Source: Aurantiacibacter sp. MUD61 | GTDB lineage: Bacteria; Pseudomonadota; Alphaproteobacteria; Sphingomonadales; Sphingomonadaceae | Length of the DNA: 64,000 bases | Direction: 5' to 3' | NCBI RefSeq assembly: GCF_027912455.1 | Contig: NZ_CP115446.1 | Span: forward strand, 2,193,501-2,257,500 | Program-made: the position numbers and the translations under genes | Shown: positions 17,348 to 27,846 of the stretch, one piece after another | How positions within the stretch are numbered: position 1 is the first letter of the stretch | How the letters are laid out: every line of letters begins with the position of its first letter | The notes under the pieces: generated by a model | What the model saw: the letters and a program-made list of their open reading frames with translations, nothing else | The model's database searches: none | What the model was told of the DNA's origin: nothing

Positions 17348-19302
17348 TCCCTGAAATCGGTCTTGCAGCCTTGTGGCTCGCCGCTGCGCTCGCCGCGCTG
17401 CAATTGCTGGCGGGTCTTGCCGGCGCACGGACCGATAACGCGGAAATTGCAGCCCTCGCGCGGCCTGCGGCTGCATTGCAGGCATTTCTGTGCGCGATTG
17501 CCTTTGGCTCGCTGCTCTATGTTTTCGCGGTCACAGATCTTTCGGTGAAACTGGTCGCGACCAATTCTCATTCGATGAAGCCGATGATTTTCAAGCTGTC
17601 GGGTGCGTGGGGCAATCACGAAGGCTCGATGCTGCTGTGGATCACAGTCATGGCGATCGCTGGCGGTGCGATTGCCCTGATCGAGCGGCGGCTGCCTGAA
17701 AAGACGATGATGGCAACGCTGGCCGCGCAGGCCTTCGTCGGTCTCGGCTTCTATGCCTTCCTGCTTCTCAGCTCGAACCCGTTCGAACGGCTTGCGGAAA
17801 CCCCGCCAGAGGGCAATGGCCTCAACCCGCTGCTGCAGGATGTCGGTCTCGCCTTCCATCCGCCCACGCTTTACATCGGCTATGTCGGCCTTTCGATTGC
17901 CTTCAGCTTCGCGCTTGCCGCTTTGCTGACGCGCAATGTGACGCCCGAATTTGCCCGCGTGATGCGCCCTTGGGTGCTGGCGGCGTGGATTTTCCTCACC
18001 ATCGGCATCACCGCGGGTTCCTATTGGGCCTATTATGAACTCGGCTGGGGCGGCTGGTGGTTCTGGGATCCGGTGGAGAATGCCTCGCTCATGCCGTGGC
18101 TGGCAGCGACCGCATTGCTGCATTCGGCAAGCGTGCTCGCGGCGCGCGATGCCTTGCGCACATGGACAATCATGCTCGGCGTGATTGCCTTCTCCATGAG
18201 CATGGTGGGCACGTTCCTTGTGCGGTCCGGCATTTTGACGAGTGTCCACGCCTTCGCGGTCGATCCTGAGCGGGGCAGCTTCATTCTCGCGCTTCTGGTC
18301 CTCTATATCGGCGGCGCGCTCGTGCTCTTCGCCCTGCGCGCAAATACGATTGCCGAAGGCGAGCGGTTCAGTCCCTTGAGCCGAGAAGGCGCGCTGGTGG
18401 TCAACAACATCGGCCTCACCGCGATTCTTGGCGTTGTGCTGATCGGTACGCTCTATCCGCTGTTTACCGAGGCATTCGATGTCCGCGTTTCGGTCGGACC
18501 GCCGTACTTCAATCCGGTGAGCGCGATCTTCTTCCTGCCGATGATGCTGGTGCTGATGGTCGGCCCGCTACTGCGCTGGCGCAATGACAATGCCGGGCGG
18601 ATAGCCAAACCACTGGCGCTGGTCGGCGCGGTGATGGTGACGGTTCTGATACGCTCGCTTTTCTACGACGATATCGGGCTTCTTCCGTTTCTCGGCCTTG
18701 TGCTGGCAGCCGGCGTTGCCGTGGCGAGCTTTGCGCCGCTTTTCGGCCGCACATTGCGCCGTACGCCGCTCGCGATCTGGGGCATGTGCATTGCGCATTT
18801 TGGCATTGCGGTGGCCATGTTCGGCATGGCAGCGGACACGGCTTTCCAGAAAGAGCGGCTGGTCGCAGCCAATATCGGCGACATGGTCGAAGTCGGCCCA
18901 TGGACCGGCCAACTGGAAACCGTGAACGCAGTCGCCGGACCCAATTGGACGGCGATGCAGGCCAATCTCACCATGTTCTATGAAGGCGGTGAGGGGCAGG
19001 AGGCGCATCCGCAATCGCGCAATTTCTGGACGCCCACGATGGAAACCAGCGAAGTGGCTCTGCTCACGCGCTGGAATGGCCAGTTATACGTCGCTGTCGG
19101 CAATCAGGGCGAAGACGGCCGCTGGCAGCTGCGCCTGTGGTGGAAGCCGTTCGTGACCTTCATCTGGTATGGCGGACTGCTGATTGCGCTCGGCGGCGGA
19201 CTTGCACTGATAGGCCGGGTGGCGGGCGATCTGCGCCGTCGCCGCCAGCAGGCTTCGGGTGAAGAGGTCGACGGGGAATCACACGAGGAGGCGCTGGCAT
19301 GA
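17344..19302 (+). CDS. ccmF: Heme lyase subunit CcmF
   Basis: CcmF is the integral membrane core of the heme lyase that ligates heme to apocytochrome c. The 652-residue protein has many membrane helices and the WWD signature WGGWWFWDPVENASLMPWL near residues 235-253, with the flanking conserved KLSGAWGNHEGSMLLW near residue 80. The start is GTG 17344 overlapping ccmE; the stop overlaps ccmG in ATGA. Length is normal for the family. Confidence 0.96.
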   Translation: MIPEIGLAALWLAAALAALQLLAGLAGARTDNAEIAALARPAAALQAFLCAIAFGSLLYVFAVTDLSVKLVATNSHSMKPMIFKLSGAWGNHEGSMLLWITVMAIAGGAIALIERRLPEKTMMATLAAQAFVGLGFYAFLLLSSNPFERLAETPPEGNGLNPLLQDVGLAFHPPTLYIGYVGLSIAFSFALAALLTRNVTPEFARVMRPWVLAAWIFLTIGITAGSYWAYYELGWGGWWFWDPVENASLMPWLAATALLHSASVLAARDALRTWTIMLGVIAFSMSMVGTFLVRSGILTSVHAFAVDPERGSFILALLVLYIGGALVLFALRANTIAEGERFSPLSREGALVVNNIGLTAILGVVLIGTLYPLFTEAFDVRVSVGPPYFNPVSAIFFLPMMLVLMVGPLLRWRNDNAGRIAKPLALVGAVMVTVLIRSLFYDDIGLLPFLGLVLAAGVAVASFAPLFGRTLRRTPLAIWGMCIAHFGIAVAMFGMAADTAFQKERLVAANIGDMVEVGPWTGQLETVNAVAGPNWTAMQANLTMFYEGGEGQEAHPQSRNFWTPTMETSEVALLTRWNGQLYVAVGNQGEDGRWQLRLWWKPFVTFIWYGGLLIALGGGLALIGRVAGDLRRRRQQASGEEVDGESHEEALA

Positions 19303-19841
19303 AGCAGCTGCGCATCACCCTCTGGATTATCGTCGTCATCGCCGGGTCGCTCTTTGGGCTGTTCGCGTATCAATTGTCTCAACCCAAGGACGAATTCGTG
19401 CGCAGCGCGATGGTCGGCCAGCAGATACCCGAATTCGATCTAGAGCCCGCTTTCGCGGATCGACCGGGCCTTTCCTCCGCCGATTTCGCCAATGGAGAGC
19501 CTGCGCTGCTCAATCTGTTCGGCAGCTGGTGCATTCCCTGCCGTGTCGAAGCGCCACAACTCGAAGCGCTTGAACGGCAGGGTGCGACCATTCACGCTAT
19601 TGCCCTGCGCGATCGTGAGGAGGACATTGGGCGTTTCCTGAGCGTCTACGGAAACCCATTCACCCGCATCGGGCGTGACGACATTTCCGAAACCCAGTTC
19701 GCACTGGGCGCATCGGGGGTGCCGGAAACCTTCGTAATCGATGGCAGCGGGCGCATTACCTACCAGCACATCGGCATCGTGGCCGAAAGCGACGTGCCGG
19801 TATTGATGGAAGAATTGCGCAAGGCGGGGAGCGGATCGTGA
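19299..19841 (+). CDS. ccmG: Periplasmic thiol:disulfide oxidoreductase CcmG/DsbE
   Basis: This membrane-tethered thioredoxin keeps the apocytochrome heme-site cysteines reduced. Residues 6-25 are a signal anchor; the active site is GSWCIPCRVEA with Cys78 and Cys81; the cis-proline is in GVPETFVIDG near residue 140. Its 180 residues match the family. It overlaps ccmF and ccmH by 4 bases each, so expression is tightly coupled. Confidence 0.95.
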   Translation: MKQLRITLWIIVVIAGSLFGLFAYQLSQPKDEFVRSAMVGQQIPEFDLEPAFADRPGLSSADFANGEPALLNLFGSWCIPCRVEAPQLEALERQGATIHAIALRDREEDIGRFLSVYGNPFTRIGRDDISETQFALGASGVPETFVIDGSGRITYQHIGIVAESDVPVLMEELRKAGSGS

Positions 19842-20263
19842 CACGTTTGACGCACCTTTTCCTGTTCGCGCTGTTGGCTCTCTCCAGCTTTGTCTCACCG
19901 CTCGCCGCGCAGTCGAACATGCCGCCTGCACCCTATGCCTATAACCAGCTCGACGATCCCGAGCTGGAGGAGACCGCGCGTGAGCTGATGCACACACTGC
20001 GCTGCCTGCAATGCCAGAGCCAGTCGATTGCCGATAGCGATGCGCCGGTGGCCGGCGACATGCGGCATCAGGTGCGCACACGCATCGCTGCCGGCGAAAG
20101 TCCGGATGAGGTCCGCGCGTACCTGATTTCGCGCTACGGTGATTACATCAGTTATGAGCCGGAAATCAGCGCCACGACGTGGCCGCTCTTCGTTCTGCCG
20201 GGATTGCTCCTCCTGATTGCCATTGCAGTGTTGCTGCGCCGGGTGGGGAGGGCGCGCGAATGA
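19838..20263 (+). CDS. ccmH: Cytochrome c maturation protein CcmH (N-terminal type)
   Basis: CcmH presents and reduces apocytochrome c for heme attachment. The 141-residue protein has a signal peptide (about 1-24), the redox motif LRCLQCQSQSI with Cys56 and Cys59, ADMRHQVRTRI-type helices, and a C-terminal membrane helix (PLFVLPGLLLLIAIAVLLRR). The GTG start at 19838 overlaps ccmG. It is the short form, with the TPR part encoded separately as the next gene. Confidence 0.95.
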   Translation: MTRLTHLFLFALLALSSFVSPLAAQSNMPPAPYAYNQLDDPELEETARELMHTLRCLQCQSQSIADSDAPVAGDMRHQVRTRIAAGESPDEVRAYLISRYGDYISYEPEISATTWPLFVLPGLLLLIAIAVLLRRVGRARE

Positions 20264-20928
20264 GCTGGGTCACCGCTATCTTGCTGGCTGTAATTTCCTT
20301 TGCGCTGGCCGTGCTGGTCTTCCGTCTCGGCAAAGTCGTATGGACGAGCCTTGCAGCGGCGCTCACCTTTGGGCTTGTCGGCTATGCCGTCCAGGCGAGC
20401 CCCGATATCCCTTCTGCGCCAAAGGAAGCTTCGTCTGGCCAGAACGTGGATGATTACGACATCGTCGCCGCACGCCGCGAATTCATGGGCGATAATGATC
20501 GCAGCCGCGCCGATGCTCTGATTACCGCTGATGCCTATGCGCAGCGCGGCCGATATATCGAGGCTGCGCAGCTGTTGTCGGGTATCACCAGCGCGAATGC
20601 TGGCGATTTCGAGGCCTGGATCGCACTCGGTAATGCGCTCGCCGAACATGCTGACGGAGCGCTGACAGCGCCGACACTCTACGCATACAATCAGGCCCGC
20701 ATGGTCAAGCCGGATCATGTCGCGCCCGCTTATTTCCTCGGCGTGTCGCTAGTGCGGCAAGGGCGGCTGATGGAAGCGCAGCAGATCTGGCGCGGCGCGT
20801 ATGAAGGTTCTGCCGAGGGTGCGCCCGGTCGCGCGGCTCTGGGTGAGCGACTTGAACGGATCGAAGGCATGCTGGGCGCGATGGGCGCCATGCCTGCAGA
20901 GTCCGCCGCCGAGCAACCGGCCGAATAG
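20260..20928 (+). CDS. ccmI: CcmI-like TPR protein of cytochrome c biogenesis
   Basis: CcmI binds apocytochrome C-termini and hands them to CcmH/CcmF. The 222-residue protein has two N-terminal membrane helices (about 4-20 and 26-45) and TPR-like helices from about 85 to 190 (DFEAWIALGNALAEHADG, then APAYFLGVSLVRQGRLMEA). ATG 20260 is chosen for its ATGA overlap with ccmH. It is shorter than classical CcmI, so the symbol rests on position and layout. It closes the coupled ccm run. Confidence 0.85.
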   Translation: MSWVTAILLAVISFALAVLVFRLGKVVWTSLAAALTFGLVGYAVQASPDIPSAPKEASSGQNVDDYDIVAARREFMGDNDRSRADALITADAYAQRGRYIEAAQLLSGITSANAGDFEAWIALGNALAEHADGALTAPTLYAYNQARMVKPDHVAPAYFLGVSLVRQGRLMEAQQIWRGAYEGSAEGAPGRAALGERLERIEGMLGAMGAMPAESAAEQPAE

Positions 20929-21045
20929 AGACATATGTGCGCCGCAGCATTGCCGCGCTCGCCACACGCTGCTAGGGGGCGCGCTTCGCCTCAGGGGGGC
21001 GAGACGTCGCATTGGGCAAAAGCCGTTGATCAGGCCTGAATCCAT

Positions 21046-22938
21046 ATGAGCCAAACCGAGAATAAAACCGATTCCGCCAAGCTGAAGCTTGCTGCCGGCG
21101 CGATCGGCATCGTCTTTGGCGATATCGGCACCAGCCCGCTCTACGCGTTTCGCGAAACCTTTCGCGGCGCACATACGCTGCCGATTGACGATCTGCACAT
21201 CCTTGGCGTTGTCAGCCTGATTTTCTGGTCGATGACGCTGGTGGTGGCGATCCAATATGTCTCCATCCTGATGCGCGCGGACAATAACGGGCAGGGCGGC
21301 AGCCTCGCTCTTGTAGCGCTACTCTCGCGCAATATCGGCAAGACGAATTACGGATGGCTCATCGTCCTGCTCGGCGTCTTTGCAACGGCGCTATTCTACG
21401 GCGACAGCATGATTACGCCTGCCATTTCGGTGCTGTCTGCGGTGGAAGGGCTTACCGTGGTGGATCAGGGATTGCAGCCCTACGTCATACCCATCGCACT
21501 CGTTCTGCTCGTCGGCCTTTTCGTCCTGCAGCAACGTGGGACGGCGAAAGTGGGCGCGCTCTTTGCCCCGGTGATGATGATCTATTTCGTCGTGATTGCG
21601 GTGCTGGGCATTGGCCAGATATTCAATACGCCGGAAATCCTGTGGGCGCTCAACCCGTGGTACGCGATCCAGTTCTTCATCACGGATAAATGGTTCGCTT
21701 TCCTTGCGCTTGGCTCGGTCGTGCTGGCGGTGACGGGCGCTGAGGCGCTGTATTCGGATATGGGCCATTTTGGCCGCGGTCCGATGAAATTGAGTTGGTT
21801 CGGCTTTGTCATGCCTTGCCTGCTGCTGAACTACTTTGGCCAAGGCGCGATGATCATGGGCCTGCCGACCGAAGCGGCCGAACAGGCGATCATGAATCCG
21901 TTCTTCTTCCTGGCGGATGAGGCCTATCGCCTGCCGCTGGTGATCCTCGCCACCTGCGCGACCTTTATCGCCAGCCAGGCGGTCATTTCCGGCGCGTTCA
22001 GCATCACTCATCAGGCGATCCAGCTCGGCTTCGTGCCGCGCCTTTCGATCCGCCACACCTCCGATGAGCATTCGGGCCAGATCTATATCCCGGTGATCAA
22101 TTGGGCGCTGATGTGCGCCGTCATCCTTCTTGTTCTCACATTTCAGAACTCGTCCAATCTCGCGAGCGCATATGGCATCGCGGTAACGGGCGCGGTCACC
22201 ATCGATACGCTGCTGATGGCGGTGCTGTTTATCGGGGTGTGGAAATGGCCCAAGTGGATCGCGATCCCCGTGGTGCTGGTCTTCCTGATCGTCGACGGCG
22301 CCTATTTCGCAGCCAACCTCACCAAAGTGCCCGATGGCGGCTGGTTCCCGCTGCTCGTCGGCGCGATTGCCTTCACCATCCTGACGACCTGGGCGAAGGG
22401 CCGCAAACTGATGCGCAGCCGCATGACGGAGATGAGCCTGCCGCTCGACATCTTTGCCAAATCCGCCCGGTCCAGCAGCGCGCGTGTCGAAGGCACGGCC
22501 ATTTTCATGAATTCGGGCAGCAGCGGCACACCCTCCGCGCTCCTGCACAATATCAAGCACAACAAGGTGCTGCACGAACGCATCGTCGTGCTGACGGTCG
22601 ATATCAAGGGCGTGCCCTATGTCGACCCGTCAGAGCGGTGCGAGATCATGGAACTGGGCGACGGCTTCTTCCGTGTGATCCTCCATTACGGCTTTATGGA
22701 GGAAACCGACGTGCCCAAGGCGCTCGCCAGCCGCGAGATGTGCGGCGGCCCGTTTGATATGATGAAGACCAGCTTCTTCCTCAGTCGCCAGACGCTGTTG
22801 ACTGCGGACAAGCCCGGCATGGCCGTGTGGCGAGAGAAACTGTTTGCCTGGATGATGCGCAACGCCGCAACGCCGATGGAGTTCTTCCGGCTCCCTACCA
22901 ACCGCGTGGTGGAATTGGGAAGCCAGGTCGAGATTTGA
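21046..22938 (+). CDS. kup: Kup-family low-affinity potassium transporter
   Basis: Kup takes up K+ with protons. The 630-residue protein begins with the family hallmark [17 protein letters not shown] near residues 20-36, continues with about twelve membrane helices to residue 460, and ends in a cytosolic domain. [15 protein letters not shown] near residue 85 and [15 protein letters not shown] near residue 115 are conserved ion-path segments. It stands 117 bases after ccmI and ends with a 66-base gap before the APC permease; no terminator was seen there. Confidence 0.96.
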   Translation: MSQTENKTDSAKLKLAAGAIGIVFGDIGTSPLYAFRETFRGAHTLPIDDLHILGVVSLIFWSMTLVVAIQYVSILMRADNNGQGGSLALVALLSRNIGKTNYGWLIVLLGVFATALFYGDSMITPAISVLSAVEGLTVVDQGLQPYVIPIALVLLVGLFVLQQRGTAKVGALFAPVMMIYFVVIAVLGIGQIFNTPEILWALNPWYAIQFFITDKWFAFLALGSVVLAVTGAEALYSDMGHFGRGPMKLSWFGFVMPCLLLNYFGQGAMIMGLPTEAAEQAIMNPFFFLADEAYRLPLVILATCATFIASQAVISGAFSITHQAIQLGFVPRLSIRHTSDEHSGQIYIPVINWALMCAVILLVLTFQNSSNLASAYGIAVTGAVTIDTLLMAVLFIGVWKWPKWIAIPVVLVFLIVDGAYFAANLTKVPDGGWFPLLVGAIAFTILTTWAKGRKLMRSRMTEMSLPLDIFAKSARSSSARVEGTAIFMNSGSSGTPSALLHNIKHNKVLHERIVVLTVDIKGVPYVDPSERCEIMELGDGFFRVILHYGFMEETDVPKALASREMCGGPFDMMKTSFFLSRQTLLTADKPGMAVWREKLFAWMMRNAATPMEFFRLPTNRVVELGSQVEI

Positions 22939-23004
22939 CCGTCCAGCCGTGCTGACATAGTCTCTCCCTGCCCATGCATCACGCGCGGGCAATGGGGGGA
23001 CAGC

Positions 23005-24300
23005 ATGAATTCACCGAAGCAGGAGGCGGGCATGGGCCCGCTGATGAGCATCGCGCTCGTCATCGGCACGATGGTCGGGGCAGGGATATTCTTCCTGCCA
23101 TCTTCGCTGGCGCCGCTGGGCTGGAACAGCACGCTCGGCTGGCTGATCAGCGGGGCAGGGGCGTTGTGCCTTGCCATGACCTTTCGTTACCTGATGGACG
23201 GGACGGGCGAAGGCGTGCAGCACAATGTCGAACGAGTGATTGGCGAAATGCCCGCTTTCATCGGGATTTTCGCCTATTGGATCATCGGATTTACATCGAT
23301 CTCGGCCCTGTCGCTGATGGGCGGATCGATCCTTGCCGACCTTTTATTCAACACCCAAAGCCAGCAGGTCAGCGTCACTTTCGCCCTGATACTCCTATGG
23401 GCGCTGGTAGGCGTGAACCTTCGCGGTGTCCGGTCGGTGGGAAGCGTTCAGGTGATCACGGTCTTGATCAAGCTGATACCGCTAGTCCTCGTTGCGGGAG
23501 TGTTTGTGGGAGCCGTGGCGGGCGGCGCGGATATCCAGCAAATGGCTCCAGCGGAGGTCAATCTGAACAATATCTCGGTCGCGGTCGCGCTGACGTTGTT
23601 TCCTTTGCTGGGTTTCGAGGCTGCCAGTATCCCCGTCGCGAAAATTCGTAATCCCAAGCGCAACATTCCGCTCGCGATGATCGGCGGGCCGGGGCTGGTC
23701 CTCACGCTATACATTCTCGCGACGACAGCCATGGTGCTGCTGGTGCCGTGGCAGGATACGGCAGGCTCGACTTCGCCTTTTTCGGATTTCCTGGGCGGCT
23801 ACTTCGGCCCGGTTACCGGCACACTGATGGCGGTTTGCATCCTTATCAGCGTGACTGGCTGTAATAACGGCCTGATCCTGCTCGGCACCGAATGCAGCTA
23901 TGGCATGGCGCTCCGCAAGGAGATGCCACAATTGTTTGCCCGCACGAATGCCTACGGCATTTCGCATTGGGGGGTAATCGCGATCGGAGTGGGTTGCACG
24001 CTCCTGATCCTCGCCAATCTTTCGCGCGGTCTTACTGGAATGTTCGAGTTTCTGGTGCTCATGACCAGCGGCGGAGCTCTCGTCTTCTATCTGACCGGAG
24101 CGCTGGCAGCGGTGAAGGAGAATCGCAAAATGGCACGATGGCCACTGCTGGCGATCGGAATCCTCTTCATTGGCTATGCGACCTACGGCACCGGTCTGGA
24201 GACCAGTGCGTGGATATTGGTCGTGCTGGCTTTCGGGCTTGCGATGCGTTGGCTTTGCCGGCGCTCTGCGGCGAGCGAAAAGATGCCCGCAGCAGGATAG
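23005..24300 (+). CDS. APC-superfamily amino acid/amine permease
   Basis: A 431-residue protein with about twelve membrane helices. The first helix carries the unwound substrate motif GTMVGAGIFFLP near residues 21-32, typical of the APA branch (AdiC, PotE, CadB). Helix 6 has FPLLGFEAASIPVAKIRNP, another APC hallmark. Arginine/agmatine or polyamine exchange is a possible role, given the polyamine genes 35 kb away, but sequence alone does not fix the substrate. The ATG 23005 start has GGGGGGA upstream. An inverted repeat follows the stop. Confidence 0.88.
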   Translation: MNSPKQEAGMGPLMSIALVIGTMVGAGIFFLPSSLAPLGWNSTLGWLISGAGALCLAMTFRYLMDGTGEGVQHNVERVIGEMPAFIGIFAYWIIGFTSISALSLMGGSILADLLFNTQSQQVSVTFALILLWALVGVNLRGVRSVGSVQVITVLIKLIPLVLVAGVFVGAVAGGADIQQMAPAEVNLNNISVAVALTLFPLLGFEAASIPVAKIRNPKRNIPLAMIGGPGLVLTLYILATTAMVLLVPWQDTAGSTSPFSDFLGGYFGPVTGTLMAVCILISVTGCNNGLILLGTECSYGMALRKEMPQLFARTNAYGISHWGVIAIGVGCTLLILANLSRGLTGMFEFLVLMTSGGALVFYLTGALAAVKENRKMARWPLLAIGILFIGYATYGTGLETSAWILVVLAFGLAMRWLCRRSAASEKMPAAG

Positions 24301-24314
24301 ACCGGCAGATGATG

Positions 24315-24351
24315 CGGCTCCCCAAGACGGTATGATGGGACTGGGGAGCCG
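24315..24351. terminator. Perfect inverted repeat between convergent genes
   Basis: A 10-bp perfect stem (24315-24324 with 24342-24351) encloses 17 bases and lies between the APC permease stop and the end of the leftward 24374-24661 gene. There is no T tract, so it may be a Rho-dependent or bidirectional end, or an RNA-stabilising hairpin. Confidence 0.45.
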
Positions 24352-24373
24352 AACGGAAATTTGAGCGAAGCCG

Positions 24374-24661
24374 CTATTCGGCTGCGCGGCCTTCCACATA
24401 GGCGATCATCTGGCGGTGCGCCTCGTCGATCATTTCATATTTGGCATCGACGCGGCTTTTGTAATTTTCATAATGCTCAAGTGTCTGTTGCTTAAGCGGC
24501 ACCTCTTCACCACGCGCTTCGCGTTGTTCGATCTTTTCCAGCTTTTCCTCATAGTCTAGCAATCGGTTGCGAACCGCTCGGCGTTCGTCATACCTCCAGT
24601 CGTCCACAACCTTGTGCAGCAGATTCCGAACATTACCGATTTGGATATCCGATTGGGCCAT
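24374..24661 (-). CDS. Small charged helical protein, function unknown
   Basis: A 95-residue soluble protein, almost entirely helical and strongly charged (LHKVVDDWRYDERRAVRNRL, then DYEEKLEKIEQREARGEE), so a coiled coil is likely. I do not recognise a family. ATG 24661 was chosen because an AGGAG ribosome binding site lies 7 bases upstream; a TTG two codons earlier is unlikely. It stands alone, convergent with the APC permease, with a 175-base gap before yciB that shows nothing else. Confidence 0.7.
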   Translation of the reverse strand: MAQSDIQIGNVRNLLHKVVDDWRYDERRAVRNRLLDYEEKLEKIEQREARGEEVPLKQQTLEHYENYKSRVDAKYEMIDEAHRQMIAYVEGRAAE

Positions 24662-24836
24662 GGCCAACTCCTGAGTGTGAAATGCAAAGGATGCAGCAAT
24701 ACAAGCGAGATTTTACTCTCGGTTCGCTTCAAGGTTGCTGTCGCGGTGAATAAACGCGATTTGGGAGCTACGGCTAAGTTCGTCCGCGCCTGATCGTGTT
24801 GATGTAATAATACGCTAGACTTGAGCTCTGTCAAAT

Positions 24837-25502
24837 TCACCCGGGCGGAGGCGTATCGTCGCTGGGATCGTTGTCCTCGATGCTCAGCCCGTGCTTCATC
24901 AGCATCGGCACCTGCGTAAAGGTGAAGACGAAGGTCAGCGGCAGGAACAGCCACAGCTTCATGCCGAGCCATGTCTCGAAGCTGACGGTAAAAATCAGCA
25001 GCGTGTTGAGCGCGCCAAGCACGATGAAGAAGAGGCCCCAATTGCGCGACAGCTTGAGCCACCCTTCGTCGTTCAGCCCCTCGAATGCGGCTTCCAGCAG
25101 CACCTTCAGAAGCGATTTGCCCTTGGCGTAACCCACCAGCAGCACGACAGCGAAAATCGCGTAGATGATCGTCGGCTTCCACTGGATGAAGCGTTCGTCC
25201 TGGAAATAGATCGTCAGCGCGCCGAAGCCCACGATCATCGCAGTGGAGAGCCACAACATCGGACTGACTTTGCCCAGTCGCCATTTGCTCACCGCCAGCG
25301 CGATAACGGCTGCGACGATGAAAGCGCCCGTGCCGCGGATCACGGCAAAAATTTCGCCTGCGGTGTCGGTGCCGTCCTCAGGCGAGAAGTATTTGTAGGT
25401 CAGGAAGAAGACCAGCAACGGTCCGTAATCGACCGCGACATTGAGCCAGCCGCTCTTGGGCTTCTCGCTCGCTACGGCCTGTTTCGGGGTTTCAGACGTC
25501 AT
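24837..25502 (-). CDS. yciB: Inner membrane septation protein YciB/IspZ
   Basis: YciB is a polytopic membrane protein linked to cell envelope integrity and septation. The 221-residue protein has five to six predicted membrane helices and the conserved DYGPLLVFFLTYKY near residue 25, KPTIIYAIFAVVLLVG near residue 110, and NDEGWLKLSRNWGLFFIVLG near residue 145. It is the last gene of a leftward set; its ATG overlaps the ftsY stop by one base. Confidence 0.93.
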   Translation of the reverse strand: MTSETPKQAVASEKPKSGWLNVAVDYGPLLVFFLTYKYFSPEDGTDTAGEIFAVIRGTGAFIVAAVIALAVSKWRLGKVSPMLWLSTAMIVGFGALTIYFQDERFIQWKPTIIYAIFAVVLLVGYAKGKSLLKVLLEAAFEGLNDEGWLKLSRNWGLFFIVLGALNTLLIFTVSFETWLGMKLWLFLPLTFVFTFTQVPMLMKHGLSIEDNDPSDDTPPPG

Positions 25503-26677
25503 CAGGCCACTCCTGCAATCACGCGCGCGACAAGGTCAGGATCGAAAGGCCGCAAGTCGTCGAGCGTTTCGCCAACGCCGATGGCGTGGATCGGTAGGCC
25601 ATATTGCTCTGCTGCAGCAACCAGCACGCCGCCGCGCGCTGTGCCGTCCAGCTTTGTCATGATGAGACCGGTGACGCCCGCCACTTCCTTGAAAATCTCG
25701 ATCTGGCTGAGTGCGTTCTGGCCATTCGTGGCATCGAGCACGAGCAGCACGTCATGCGGTGCTTCGGGGTTGAGCCGTCCGAGCACTTTGCGAATTTTTG
25801 CGAGCTCATCCATCAATTCGCGCTTGTTCTGCAGGCGGCCTGCGGTGTCGACGATCAGCGCATCGGTGCCGATTTCCGTCGCGCGCTTTACGGCATCGAA
25901 TACGATGGCAGAAGGGTCTCCGCCCTCCGGCCCGGTCATGATCGGCGCACCGATGCGCTCTGCCCAGATTTTGAGCTGCCCGATGGCTGCCGCGCGGAAG
26001 GTGTCGCCCGCTGCCAGCATCACTTCGTAATCGTCTTCCATCAGCCAATGGCCGAGTTTCGCGATGGTGGTGGTTTTGCCGCTGCCATTCACGCCGATGA
26101 CAAGGATGACCTGCGGGCGGGGGAAGGCGGTGATATCGAGCGGCTTGGCGACGGGCCGCAGGATCGCGGCGATTTCGTCGGCAACAGCCTCTTTCAGTTC
26201 ACGCTCGGTAATGACCGAGCCGAAGCGCTTTTCCGCGAGCTTATCGCGAATGCGTGCTGCGGCGGAAGGGCCGAGGTCCGAGATGATCAGCGCATCTTCG
26301 ATCTCGTCGAGCGTAGAATCGTCGAGCCGGGTGGAGCGGATCGTCGTTGCGACCTTGGAAACGATCGAAGCGGGCTCTGCGGACGGTGCCGGTATGGGTT
26401 CAGGCTCTGGAGCAGGTGCTGGCGCTGGTTGGGGCGCGACCTCTGGCTGAGCTTGAGGCGCCGGCTCAGGCTCAGCTTCATGCACCGGATCGGGCTCTGG
26501 CGTTGGTTCGGGTTCCGGCTCCGGCTCCGGCTCAGGCGCGGGCTCTGGCTCCTCCTCGATCTCCTCATCCTCGACAACAGGCTCGGCAGATTCGACGGCG
26601 GCTGACAGATTCTCCGACAAGCGGTCTGATGTCTTGCGGAAACCGCCAAACAGTTTTTCCGTCCAGCTTTTGCTCAC
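25502..26677 (-). CDS. ftsY: Signal recognition particle receptor FtsY
   Basis: FtsY receives SRP-bound ribosomes at the membrane. The 391-residue protein has an acidic Pro-Glu-rich N-terminal A domain (about 25-105, long runs of alternating Glu and Pro). The NG GTPase domain follows: P-loop [15 protein letters not shown] near 190, [12 protein letters not shown] near 220, DTAGRLQNK near 270 and [10 protein letters not shown] near 330. The start is GTG 26677, overlapping the mtaB stop in GTGA; upstream in-frame codons belong to mtaB in another frame. Confidence 0.95.
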   Translation of the reverse strand: MSKSWTEKLFGGFRKTSDRLSENLSAAVESAEPVVEDEEIEEEPEPAPEPEPEPEPEPTPEPDPVHEAEPEPAPQAQPEVAPQPAPAPAPEPEPIPAPSAEPASIVSKVATTIRSTRLDDSTLDEIEDALIISDLGPSAAARIRDKLAEKRFGSVITERELKEAVADEIAAILRPVAKPLDITAFPRPQVILVIGVNGSGKTTTIAKLGHWLMEDDYEVMLAAGDTFRAAAIGQLKIWAERIGAPIMTGPEGGDPSAIVFDAVKRATEIGTDALIVDTAGRLQNKRELMDELAKIRKVLGRLNPEAPHDVLLVLDATNGQNALSQIEIFKEVAGVTGLIMTKLDGTARGGVLVAAAEQYGLPIHAIGVGETLDDLRPFDPDLVARVIAGVA

Positions 26678-27846
26678 GTGAGAATGCCTTCCTCGATTGA
26701 TTGCGGAGTGATGGTCACGATTGTGCCCGCTTCGGTGCCCTCGGGCAAAGCGACGCGGGCGAAGTTTTCGGCATAGCCGCAGCCGTCGCGTTCGCCGAGA
26801 ACGCTGAGAGGAGTGCCCACAAGGCTTTGCAGCCACTCATTGCGAACCGATTGGACAGCTGCTCGCAACTCAGCAGCGCGCGCCTTGATAATGTCCTTGT
26901 CTAGCTGCGGCATCCGCGCGGCGGGCGTATTGGGGCGCGGTGAATAGGGGAAGATATGGCCGTGCACGATCTGAAGTTCACGGATGATGCTGAGGTTCTC
27001 CGCGTGATGCGCTTCCGACTCAGTCGGGAAACCGGCGATGATATCGGCGCCCATGGCCAGTTCGGGGCGGCGCTCCCGCAAGCCGCTGACGAGTGAGATG
27101 GCATCGGCTCGCGAATGGCGGCGCTTCATGCGCTTTAAAATGAGATCGGCACCATGCTGAAGAGACAGGTGCAGATGCGGCATCACACGCGGTTCGCTTG
27201 CGAAGAGATCGAACAACACGGGATCGACTTCGGCCCCGTCGATCGAAGACATGCGCAGACGCTGCAAGTCCGGAAATGCGTCCAGCACGGCGGCAACCAG
27301 ATCGCCGAGCGGCGGCGTGCCGGGGAGGTCATGGCCCCATGACGTCACATCGACACCGGTCAGTACGATTTCGGGCGCCCCCTGCTCAAAATGCCGCTCG
27401 ACTTCGCGCAGCACGGCGGGAATGGTCATGGAACGGCTTTCACCGCGGCCCTGCGGGATTACGCAGAAGGTGCAGGCATGATCGCAGCCATTCTGCACCG
27501 CGATAAAGGCGCGGGTGCGCTGCTTGGGTGCAGGCTCGGCGCGTTCGGGTACATTCCATGCGCGCGCATCGAGCTTTTGTGTGTTCGGCACCAGCCCATC
27601 GACCTCGGGCATGGCGGCGAGCTGCTCGCGTTCGATATCGGCAGCGCAGCCGGTCACCAGCAGACGCGCATCGGGCCGCGCCTTACGCGCGCGGCGGATC
27701 GCCTGACGGGTCTGGCGAACAGCCTCCATTGTCACCGCGCAGCTGTTCACCACGACCACATCCTCCTCGCCCGACATCAGGTCGCGGATACGCTCGCTCT
27801 CGGCGATGTTGAGGCGGCAGCCCAGCGAAATGACTTCGGCGCTCAT
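26674..27846 (-). CDS. mtaB: tRNA t6A37 methylthiotransferase MtaB
   Basis: MtaB is a radical-SAM enzyme that converts t6A37 to ms2t6A in ANN-decoding tRNAs. The first 4Fe-4S cluster cysteines are Cys10 (SLGCRLN), Cys36 (NSCAVT) and Cys67 (TGCAAD). The radical-SAM cluster is CDHACTFC (Cys121, 125, 128). The remaining TIM-barrel and C-terminal TRAM-like region follow, total 390 residues. The ATG overlaps the dapF end by 4 bases and the stop overlaps ftsY. Confidence 0.93.
   Translation of the reverse strand: MSAEVISLGCRLNIAESERIRDLMSGEEDVVVVNSCAVTMEAVRQTRQAIRRARKARPDARLLVTGCAADIEREQLAAMPEVDGLVPNTQKLDARAWNVPERAEPAPKQRTRAFIAVQNGCDHACTFCVIPQGRGESRSMTIPAVLREVERHFEQGAPEIVLTGVDVTSWGHDLPGTPPLGDLVAAVLDAFPDLQRLRMSSIDGAEVDPVLFDLFASEPRVMPHLHLSLQHGADLILKRMKRRHSRADAISLVSGLRERRPELAMGADIIAGFPTESEAHHAENLSIIRELQIVHGHIFPYSPRPNTPAARMPQLDKDIIKARAAELRAAVQSVRNEWLQSLVGTPLSVLGERDGCGYAENFARVALPEGTEAGTIVTITPQSIEEGILT

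Noticed and set aside
26430..26600. Repetitive sequence within ftsY
   Set aside because: It encodes the alternating Glu/Pro acidic A domain of FtsY and is low-complexity protein sequence, not a mobile or tandem DNA element.
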